The notes beneath the pieces are model-generated. The model saw only the letters and a list, made by a program, of their open reading frames with translations, did not search any database and was not told the origin of the DNA. A stretch of 64,000 nucleotides of DNA from Isoperla grammatica (taxonomy: Eukaryota > Arthropoda > Insecta > Plecoptera > Perlodidae): contig OX246746.1 in assembly GCA_945910005.1 (NCBI GenBank), positions 29,186,083-29,250,082 of the forward strand, written 5' to 3'. Of this stretch, positions 55,800 through 64,000 are shown one piece after another (positions within the stretch are counted from its first letter, which is position 1; each line of letters opens with the position of its first letter). The position numbers and the translations under genes were made by a program.

Positions 55800-56780
55800 C
55801 GTCTAATGCAGAGGGCCTGTGGTGTTTCCTGGGGTGCCAAATTAGATACCCTGACGCTGACATACACTACTTACGTAAGACCAGCTATCGAATACGGCAC
55901 CGAAATTTTCCCTGCAGCCGCCGCCTCCCATGCCCGTCTCATCGATAGAGTCCAAAATCAAGCCCTCCGACTCATCACCGGAGCAGTGAAAACCACCCCT
56001 ATAGACGCCATGGAATGGTATAGCCAAATCGAGCCAATGCAGCTGCGTAGAGAACAGCGCGCTATCCAGCTGCATGAAAAATTGGCACGCCTCGACCCTG
56101 ACAAATGGCTCAACTACCCAACCTCAAGAGTAATGGCTCATACCAACTTCGCTGAAGCGGTCACTAAGCTGAAAGAAAAAGTCTTCCCCGAGCTCCTGGT
56201 TGCGTTTGACGTCCCACTGCCGGCCTCCCTTCCAGATAGATCCAATCAGCTTATACCAGGAACAAAAATAGATGGCATTGAGAAAAAGGAAGGTCTCGAC
56301 AGGAAAGAGCTGAAAGCGCTAACTGAGGTACACTTGAAAAAGTATTTTCCTCTGCAAGAGTGGGTGCACATTTTCACGGATGGCTCCTACGACTTGGCCA
56401 CACATAGAACCGGCTATAGCATCTACTGCACTTTCTTCGAGGAAGCCACTCCGATGGGCGTCGGCACAACATACTTCGAAACGGAGGTTGCAGCCATCGC
56501 CAGAGCGGCTCAAAAAATTGCTGAGGTGCCAGCCTTCCCACTTAACAAGTCAAAATTTGTTATCCTTAGCGACAGCGTTTCAGCAATCCAATTTGTCTCT
56601 CAAGCAGTGAACCTCCACCCCCAATCGCTGCTCTTCAAAAACTCCCTTGCCAGTCTCCGTCAGCAGGATAAAGAACTAGAAATTCAATGGATCCCTAGCC
56701 ACTGCCAGATCCTGGGCAACGAAAAAGCTGATTTCTTGGCCAAAAAAGCCACGAAAGCTGCTCCTCCACAAGCCGCGGCT
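55800..56780 (+). pseudogene. LINE connection and RNase H segment
   Basis: Continues the same protein in another frame: VRPAIEYGTEIFP, QNQALRLITGA, then RNase H with HIFTDGSYD (Asp192 counted from the ATG at 55806), ETEVAAI, LSDSVSAI and WIPSHCQILGNEKADFLAKK. All four acidic catalytic positions look intact. Interrupted at 56780 by the foldback element. Confidence 0.88.
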
Positions 56781-57701
56781 GGGTCATTCCATATCAAGTC
56801 AACCAAAAAAAGGAGAAAATATTCATGTACGCTTTGGATTTTTATGAAATTTTCAGCGTTGGTTAAAAACTTGAAAAAATCACATACGTATATTTTTTTT
56901 TGCCTCTACCTTTACCCGTTTTGGAGTTACGGGCTGCCCAAAAACTCAAATTTGGGTCCGTGTTAGCGCACCCCTATATTTGTAACTTTTGAACCGTTTG
57001 ACCTAGAAGGCTGATTTTTTTTTGTAAATTAACCTCTTATTTCATCCTTTCTAATTAGTCAAAAACATCTACACTAAATTGTTTATGTGTGGTCTTTATA
57101 AATTAATTTTGTACTTAAATAAGCCCCCCTCCCAAAAGGGTATTTTTAAAAAAATAAAAATTTTTGTTTGGATTTGTACATATGTTTGTTACATGTACAG
57201 CAAATTTCGTTTTGTGGAAACGTTGGGTTTAGGACTCATAAATGTTTAATGCCCCTAATGTGTAGGTATAATTGTCTGGAATACATTATTGTATGTGAAA
57301 TGCTTATCACATTTTTTTGAAATTGGTGTGTAAAAGTAGGCTTAAGTGCCAAAGGCTTGTGTGTCTTGTACAAACTTGGAAGGGCTGTGTTTTCTACAAT
57401 CTATAGTAGAGAGGGCTGTTGCATTCTACTTCCTGTGAGTTGTTCTAGGCCTACTTCCTTGGTGGAAGCAGATGGTTTTCTCAGCCTGTTTAAACATTGT
57501 GTATGCACACAGTTAACAGTGTTTATAGTGTTATGTTTATCTACTAAGGCCATAAGGGATTATATAATACTGTACCTACATTACATTCAGTGGTATTTCT
57601 AGTTATTAGCCCTGTAAGTGTAAGTGTTCAGGCATGTAGGCCTACAATAGGTAATTGAAACTAGCACAGCTCTTGGGCAAGACTAACCTAGCCCCAAGAA
57701 A

Positions 57702-57962
57702 ATGGATAAACCCACTCAAAGTTTTATGTATGTTTGTTGCATTCCATTTAACAAACAAAAACATGGAAATCAGGGGAAGAATCTTTTTGGAATAACTGGT
57801 GCAATGAAATTCCTCATGCCCCTATTCGAGAAAAGTTCTTACTTCTCACTTAAATTGATCCGTGAATCGCAACAGGGCGAGCTTACACACTTAGTACCAA
57901 GGAAAGTGAAGAAGCCTCATACAAACTTGAATCATGGAAAGAAATGGCTTCATAAATCATAA
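57702..57962 (+). CDS. Small ORF (86 codons) in the foldback loop, unknown
   Basis: ATG in a good AAAATGG context, basic protein (SFMYVCCIPFNKQKHG, LTHLVPRKVKKPHTNLNHGK). No domain recognised, no known homologue recalled. It is the longest frame in the loop and could be a captured fragment or a chance frame. Confidence 0.25.
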   Translation: MDKPTQSFMYVCCIPFNKQKHGNQGKNLFGITGAMKFLMPLFEKSSYFSLKLIRESQQGELTHLVPRKVKKPHTNLNHGKKWLHKS

Positions 57963-58015
57963 TACATTGAACAGACTACGAGCATTTCCTACCATACCAT
58001 TATTTCAGACATATT

Positions 58016-58194
58016 CTACACTAAAACTTCTTTATAACGAACTCTTGGGGGCTCGATTGTTGTTTTGTTATAAAGAACATTTCTTTATAAAGATGGTACC
58101 TTTACATGCATAAGAACCTTTTGGGTCCTCAAACACAGTTAGTTATGTATAGATCATTTTGTTATAAAGACGTTCTTTATAAAGAAGTTTCACT
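58016..58194. mobile_element. Short pogo-like MITE in the foldback loop
   Basis: ACTAAAACTTCTTTATAACG at left and CTTTATAAAGAAGTTTCACTG at right, flanked by TA. Confidence 0.65.
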
Positions 58195-58836
58195 GTAGAA
58201 ATAAATGTCCCACACACATATCAACACTCTGGTTTAATCTCTACATGACTAAAAAAATACCCCATGCCATGGTTGATACCGTGGAGTGATTGTGGGGCTT
58301 TACACAAACTTCAACCAGTTTTATTATATAATATCATATGTAATATAATTGTATATTTGCACATTACCACACCTTTTAGGTTGTATCTTCTAAACCTGAA
58401 GTTTCCACAAAACTAAATTTGCTGTGCATGTAATGCATATATGTACAAATATAATATATTTTTTTCAAAATTTTAAAAATACCCTTTTGGGCGGTAGACT
58501 TATGTAAATCCAAAAATCGGTTTTAATGTGAAGTTATAAACAATAAAGTGCATATGTTGTTATGTATGTACAAAGGATATAATAATAGCACCATTTACCA
58601 AAAAAAATCAGCCTTCTAGGTCAAACGGTTCCAAAGTTACAAATTTACGGGCACGCTCAAGTAAACCCAAATTTGGGTTTTTTCAAGAACCGTAAATCAA
58701 AAACGGTGAAAGTTAGAGCGAAAGAAAAAAATACGTGTGCGTTTTTTTTGTATTCTTAACAACTGTACCAAATTTCATCAAAATCTAAAGGGGACATGAA
58801 AATGTGCTGGTTGATTTCATATGGAATGACCCGGCT

Positions 58837-59214
58837 ACGTCCTTCAGAGGTGCTAAAATCAAGATCAAGACAGCCATCAAAAAGGCGTACAAAAGCACAT
58901 ATGAAGAGGCCTTATGAGCCAAAAGCTGGTGGGCAGAGATCAACAGAGGACCTGATAAGAATTGGTCCAGAAAGACGGCCACCACCCAGTTCCGGTTGGC
59001 AACAGGCCATGACGTCTTACAGCATCACCTGAACCGCTTTAACATCAGCAAAGAACCGGCAACGTGCAAATTGTGTGGCTCTGATGTACAAGACAGGGCA
59101 CATCTTTTTAGATGTGCTGCCCTCAAGGTTTTTATTGACTCCCTGCACAATGATATGAGCAGGCCAGAAAAGGAAGCTGTTTTATATTGGATAGTAAGAC
59201 AAAAGAATGGCTGA
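58837..59214 (+). pseudogene. LINE C-terminal segment with CCHC finger
   Basis: Continues after the inserted foldback: KIKIKTAIKKAYKSTYEEAL, a TGA, AKSWWAEINRGPDKN, then TTQFRLATGHDVLQHHLNRF and CKLCGSDVQDRAHLFRC (a C-X2-C-X8-H-X4-C finger), ending at TGA. This is the expected tail of an RNase H LINE protein. Confidence 0.8.
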
Positions 59215-59219
59215 AAAAG

Positions 59220-60214
59220 CCATCTTGGCACAAGAAGGGAAAAAAAAACAAAAAAAACATTCAAGTTGATGAAAGGTACAGCTGAGATCTATAAACTTAT
59301 GTTGGACGTTTTGGTGAACACACCATTCTGTTTTTCAGTCTGGATACTAGTTCAAAATCGTTCTGATTAGTTAAACGGAGAACACAACAACAATAGATGG
59401 CAGAATGAAGTTCCCTCTGTGCATTTTTACCAACCACTCCTTTTGACGAGTTGGCGATCGCCCGAGATCCGGGAATTTATGAAAACTGACTATGTAGTGC
59501 AGCCAAACATGCAGCAAGGCGTAATTTTAATTATATGAAGGAGTAAATAAACCCTATACAAACAAGAAAGCACAGAGTCGAAATAAAAAAATCACTAACT
59601 TGGGTAACTGTGAAAATACAGCGAGTAACGTACGTGATGTATCGCGCGGCACACTCCAGCCAGCCAGGCGGCCGGTGGGTAGCGGCGCTGTGGGTAGCGA
59701 TGACGTCACAGCTCTCTACCGCTCAACAGTCAAATGCCAATTCACATTGCTACAAACGGCGTAGAAGTATCCCATTTTTTTGCATTCATGCTTACCTCCA
59801 TCAAAATAAAGAAAAAACCATCACTGGAGCCTACCTTTAAGAAGGAGGGATACTCTCGCCTCTCGGTATACAAATCTCACCCAATTTTTAATTTTTAAAA
59901 TTATTTCTCGAGAATGCTACTCGAAATCGAAAATCTAACACACTGTATTCAAGGCCTAGTAAGAAATCTTCATTAATAATAGCAACTGTTATGATTGTAC
60001 TATGTTAATTAATTGTAAATTATTTAATTAATTTAAAAACAAAAACAACAATCCTACAAAATTCAGTACACTTTTTTGTTTTTAAATTCATTGGTTATGG
60101 TTAGCTGATTTAAAACTAAATCTCAGGTTAGTATCACTTTATCAATGTCTTGAAGCATTGTCAAGATATCATTAAAATAGTACTGTTAAATTTGCTTGGT
60201 TTAACATTGCTATA
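59220..60214. other. Element end and spacer, no gene
   Basis: Holds the right end of the TTAA element (to 59836), then AT-rich spacer without recognisable features. Confidence 0.4.
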
Positions 60215-62320
60215 CTGGGCGCGACCCTAACGCTAGACCTAGAAAAGAGGGTTTCTACTGTGGACAGCCCTGACATTCTTACCGGCTCCGGCCACGTGCG
60301 TGGAAGAGTTTCCTTATTATCTCTGCGGGAGGTGGCTAGGTTGACTGGGTAGCGACATCTGCTAATTTATATTTTATGGCGCAGATCGTTTTTATGTTTA
60401 TTTGATTTCACTGAGCAACCATCATGTATATTATTATTTTAAGCTCTTGATTTTAAACTCGACAAAAAAAGAAAGAAGTCGCTACGACTATTTTGACGTG
60501 ATAAGTGTATATGCAAGCATGAAAATACGGAACACGCTTTAAAAGTCAAGAAGAGCCTATTAGATCAGACAATCAGTATAGTGCACAAACGAATCTAGTG
60601 CATGTTAGTGTTAGATTCATATAATTATTGTAAACTTTTTGCGGGAAGCGAAACGTTGTTGAAGGGTTGACAATAGTTTATTTGTAAAGGTATTTTATTT
60701 CATTGTAGAATAGAAAGTAGTTTTACTTCCATGCAGCGTGAGTCCTGTTTTGAGTTGGCTCAAGAAGAAGATTCTAATTTGACATCTAACTATCAAATTG
60801 GTTAGGTCTACTAAACAAACCATAGATATAAGCGCATTCGAATAAATAACTGCTCGGTATGATTTTCACCTGCGTAATTGTTCGTCAGAGGTCTGGTGTT
60901 GTGAACACTACAAATAATTGGTACCTATTAGTACAATCTTAAATGAACACAAACAATGGGTTTGAAAAATTACAAACTAATGTGATCGAAGGAAGTAAAG
61001 AATTTACTTAGCAAGTTGCATCCCCAATGATAATAATAATAATCTTTCATAGGGACCTTGCCCAGGGAGTCAGGGACAGTTCATGAACGAAATATGTATT
61101 GTGTTGTGATATTTGAAGTACATAGTTGAGATCATGGCATGGAATGTCTGAGGGCGGGTAGACAAATGACGCAATCCCAGCTTTCGCCTTTAGACTGAGT
61201 AAAATATAAGGAAAAACTGCAATCATGATTGCCGGTAGCGGTTATTGAACTGGCTACACTCCAGAGTCAATTACTTATATTTTAATTAATACTGGAATTA
61301 TGACAAACTTTTTGTCTGGATGGTCACACGTAATTCGTCTTCTAACAAAAATGTAGTGATATCCCAGACCCTAGGATTGTGCCTGAAGGATTCATTCGAC
61401 ACAATCTGTGCCCAAGTGATGTCGAAATTAGAATCATATTATAACACATTTGCTAACACACAACATGGAAGAAAGTCAGTGGATATTCACGTCGCAAAGC
61501 ACGATGATAGTACGAAGAGAAAATGTAGGAACGTAAAGTAAAGTAAGAGATTACGAGAACTAGGAGCTTAGATTTTTTGATTATTAATTACGAAGCTATG
61601 TATTCCAACTACTAGGTCATGTGACGTCAGGGCATTGCCGCTTCTTACGATAGGCAGAGCTACCGTATGCAATTCGATTCAGGTGCCAAACGGGGGACAA
61701 AGTACACATGCAAGTCGCAAAGAGGGGCCCTCTTCCAAGCCCTCTTCAAGCGAGCCGCTTGAATGGGAAGATAAATAAACTTCTCGTGTTTGTTTGTTTG
61801 TTTCAACTGCGAAGGCACACGCACGGCGAGTGGGTGACCTGAGTTATATTACCAGTTGATAGTACATTTTAATAATAATTATTAATTAGTGATATTTTTT
61901 ACATCAATGTCATATTATGTTAGGCGTGGTGTTGCAACACGCATATACGCATAACAACAAAAACGTGTACAACAACATAACGTATAGATATATTTTCTTG
62001 AAGTGCAAAAATCTTCATAGAAACATAACTCAAAAAAGTAATCATATTCATTTACAATAATTAGAAAGTCTGTTTCCATTAATAAAAGCTAAATACACAA
62101 ATATCAAAATGGTGAAACACTTACACTATTCATTGTGTATTAGTATGAGTAACAATAGACAGCGCGTGGCAGGTAGCGGCAACCCTTCTATTATTCGACG
62201 GAACTCCGCGCGCTCGCTGCGAGAACACTTTATGAATAGACTTCCAAGTTTGTACAAAATTGTAGCAGATTTTTCGCAAAATTGTCGGATTTTCTGGTCT
62301 AGCGTTAGGGTCGCGCCCAG
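60215..62320. mobile_element. 2.1-kb TIR element of unknown class
   Basis: A 25-bp exact inverted repeat, starting CTGGGCGCGACCCTAACG at 60215 and ending with its complement at 62320. No target duplication found by eye. The interior is non-coding and contains a decayed SINE. Confidence 0.7.
61040..61275 (-). mobile_element. Degraded SINE family A copy
   Basis: The minus strand keeps GATTGCAGTTTTTCCTTAT, TTTACTCAGTC, the AAAGGCGAAAGCTGGGATTG block and AGACATTCC. Head mostly lost. Confidence 0.5.
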
Positions 62321-62346
62321 TTTAGCTAGCTAGCTACCCATTACTA

Positions 62347-63606
62347 GAGGTGTTTGTTTTTCGCGGAGCGCAAAATCGCGAAAAGTGTTGATAAAGAAGG
62401 GGGAGATTTAAACAAAGTGTATATCTGTTGATAGGCACCTTAAAAACATCAAAATTTCACCCGTCAATTTCCAGTCATAACATCGAAATTTGTATTAAAG
62501 AGCAAAATAGCACGAAATCTCGATAGTTTTTAATTTATTATAAAAAATGTAAATTTAATATTTATTATTACAGTTAAAAGTCATTACAACACACTCGTGG
62601 GGACCTAATATTTTTTCATTATAATGATGATTTCGTTAAAAAGATCAACGATTTATTTTTGCTGAAATTCGACTCCCAGACCCCAAATTGGACAACGTTG
62701 CCCTTTGCAAAGGCTGCAAGGTGCGTAGGACGCGAGTACCAGGCGGGTAACACACGACCCCTACGACGCCTGCAACTTACATTGCACGTACGTACGTGTT
62801 GGTAGCAGTATGCCTGCACGGCAGTCTCGTCCCGCGCAGAGCAGCGAGATAAAGATGAAGGAATTGAAATTTGAATGATGCGGATTTGTAAATAACCTAC
62901 GCACATATTAAAACATAAATTAAACATAATTTTTGCTCTTTTTCTCGAGTTCACAGTGTGTGGTGGATCAGCTGACAATAAGGCTCGTCCACACGCTGGT
63001 TTTATAGTTGTCGTTTTTGTGTTGCTATACAATGGCATGCATTATTGAAGGTGACTTGACTTTTTAGCTACGTTCAGTCTGCGATATTATTTAAGTGTAA
63101 AATATGAAGATAACCAACAGTCGCTAATGTGGATGTATTGTTAAGAATAAACTCTTTGGAATCTGCGTCAAGTGCACATATTCTGCGCTCGTGTGGAGTA
63201 GCCTTGTTCTCCTACGAGAATGCGTGATGTCACACGCAAACTGTCCACCCCTTCTAGTTGGCCTAGGCGTGAGTCGGCAGTCGGCCTTGAAAACGTACAG
63301 ATTATGTAGGCGGGTAGTCAATCGGCAACCGGTGCATTTTCTTTTGTTGGTTCGTGATTAAAGGTTTCTGTAATGGTAAAGCCCAAGGTAACGGCGCCAA
63401 GGAGACCAAACGAGTACAATTATGAGGGATTTTACGTGACAGACAAGAAGATTCTTATGTGTAAGTACTGTGACTGCCGCCTTGAATTCGAACGTAAAGG
63501 CACACTAGACAAACACAGGTAATGGTAATGTTAATACAGTTCATAGTAACTAGTACTGGTGTGTACATACAATTCAAGTAAATTAAATTACATTAAATAA
63601 ATAAAT
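62347..63606 (+). mobile_element. GAGGTGTTTG-family TIR element, longer parent-like copy
   Basis: Left end TA|GAGGTGTTTGTTTTTCGCGG, collinear with the minus strand of 16098-16757 at both sides of a ~700-bp segment present only here, and containing an intact coding exon. Similarity ends near 63606; the right terminal repeat was not found before the window ends, so the right boundary is open. Confidence 0.65.
63373..63518 (+). CDS. BED/CGGBP1-like first exon of a transposon protein
   Basis: ATG at 63373 reads MVKPKVTAPRRPNEYNYEGF, then MCKYCDCRLEFERKGTLDKH, ending at a GTAATG donor. F...D...L.C..C...V/L...RK...L..H is the pattern of the BED-type finger in CGGBP1-like and hAT-derived proteins. 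C30, C33 and H47 are in place; the last zinc ligand would lie in the next exon. Read through the donor the frame stops at once. Confidence 0.6.
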
Positions 63607-63779
63607 ATTCACATTTTGAGTCTACCCACTCAGTAACGAAACTGATTTTCAGTGGGGACTTTAATTTAAAGCGCCTAAACCAAACCTGTAGGCTCCGAAC
63701 ACCATCGGCGAGTGAGAGATAACCAATCAAAGATCGATATTTCAAATACGAAACATATGAATCAGTGATTGGACAGTGC

Positions 63780-64000
63780 GAACACCTGCAGACAAATGTC
63801 AGAATCAACAAGGCCGATTCAGAACAACTTGAATTTATTGAGTGCTTCGTTGCTAGGACGGCTCCAAAGTCACCGAATACTTATTCCTAAGACAAGACGT
63901 AATGTAACTGAATCCTTAATGGAAGTTAAAAAACTTCTGCCTGAAACGGGATTTGAACCCGGGACCTTCTGCATTGGAAGCAGGGATGCTAACCACTGAA
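63780..64000 (-). mobile_element. tRNA-derived SINE (family B), 5' head cut by window end
   Basis: The minus strand reads TTCAGTGGTTAGCATCCCTG, an anticodon-loop TTCCAAT between CTGC and GCAG (anticodon TCC, as tRNA-Gly), GGTTCAAATCC as B box, then TTTTTTAACTTCC and the tail GACTTTGGAGCCGTCCTAGC. The tail matches the SINE at 3215-3425, so I call a SINE with a Gly-tRNA-like head rather than a tRNA gene. Confidence 0.7.

Larger units (their letters stand above)
56781..58832. mobile_element. 2-kb foldback transposon with ~450-bp inverted ends
   Basis: Ends GGGTCATTCCATAT and ATATGGAATGACCC, flanked by GGCT on both sides. The arms (56781-57245 and 58380-58832) stay complementary over about 450 bp with scattered changes, including CCGTTTGACCTAGAAGGCTG and AAAAGGGTATTTTTAAA. 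It splits the RNase H LINE and is therefore younger than it. The family is unknown to me. Confidence 0.85.
54345..59220 (+). mobile_element. RT-RNase H LINE (I/Nimb-like), 5'-truncated, split by a foldback
   Basis: Coding remains run from an N-terminal basic segment through RT, RNase H and a C-terminal CCHC finger. The order is that of I-group LINEs with RNase H. The upstream endonuclease is absent. Frameshifts lie near 54610 and 55755, a TGA near 58914, and a 2,052-bp insertion divides the 3' third. Confidence 0.85.
51203..59836. mobile_element. TTAA-flanked 8.6-kb TIR element, heavily nested
   Basis: AGGTAGGCTCCGGTGA at the left and TCACTGGAGCCTACCT at the right form an inverted repeat with one mismatch, both flanked by TTAA. 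Subterminal CGTCATCGCTACCCA also occurs at both ends, inverted. The target suggests piggyBac or Kolobok type. Original content appears to be about 51203-52044 plus 59220-59836, with a P2X7-like relic; the rest was inserted later. All inside the last ATPase intron seen. Confidence 0.7.

Noticed and set aside
62619..63038. 139-codon minus-strand frame
   Set aside because: Antisense to the parent-like TIR element, with no domain and no splice context.
63940..64000. A true tRNA-Gly(UCC) gene on the minus strand
   Set aside because: The attached linker and tail match another SINE copy at 3215-3425; the 5' half lies outside the window, so a functional tRNA cannot be shown.

Overview
This is eukaryotic, animal nuclear DNA: AT-rich, intron-containing and packed with mobile elements. 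The one clear host gene is split into short exons with GT-AG junctions, and the elements (R4-type and RNase H-bearing LINEs, hAT, pogo-like and TTAA-target transposons, tRNA-derived SINEs) are those of invertebrate genomes. The many AGGCCTAGGCCTA-like simple repeats and a P2X7-type Cys-rich domain relic make me lean to a marine invertebrate deuterostome such as an echinoderm or hemichordate. That placement is inference, not proof.

Layout. 1-8.8 kb: intergenic DNA with two tRNA-derived SINE families, two tandem TA-flanked MITEs, a dispersed repeat and a hAT-type MITE. 8.9-11.1 kb: a 24-copy 92-bp tandem array. 11.8-15.6 kb: a (TAA)n locus hit twice by R4/Dong-type LINEs. The first keeps a 756-codon RT-zinc finger-endonuclease ORF; the second is a 3' fragment. 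16-24.7 kb: MITEs, a hAT element, a solo LTR, SINEs and a 12-copy 75-bp minisatellite that ends beside a possible exon. 27.5-28.6 kb: a hAT relic with a foldback inside it. 29.9-30.2 kb: a possible divergent promoter.

31.97-51.17 kb, plus strand: 14 coding exons of a P5B-type ATPase (ATP13A2/3-like, late-endosomal/lysosomal polyamine exporter family). They give 832 codons in uninterrupted phase, through TGES, PPALP, DKTGT, KGSPE and TGDN. The GDGxND hinge and M5-M10 are not seen and should lie beyond the window. Its introns are loaded with transposons, several with intact 8-bp target duplications. Intron 6 is a nest of inverted repeats, and intron 7 has a hAT inside another TIR element.

51.2-64 kb, if the gene continues, is intron 14. 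A TTAA-flanked 8.6-kb element carries a decayed P2X7-like domain and has received a hAT, a pogo-like MITE, a Harbinger-like fragment and an RNase H LINE. That LINE was itself split by a 2-kb foldback. Two further elements follow; one carries a BED/CGGBP1-like first exon whose internally deleted relative sits at 16.1 kb. The only evident host function is the ATPase; everything else is mobile or repeat DNA, or a low-confidence exon call.
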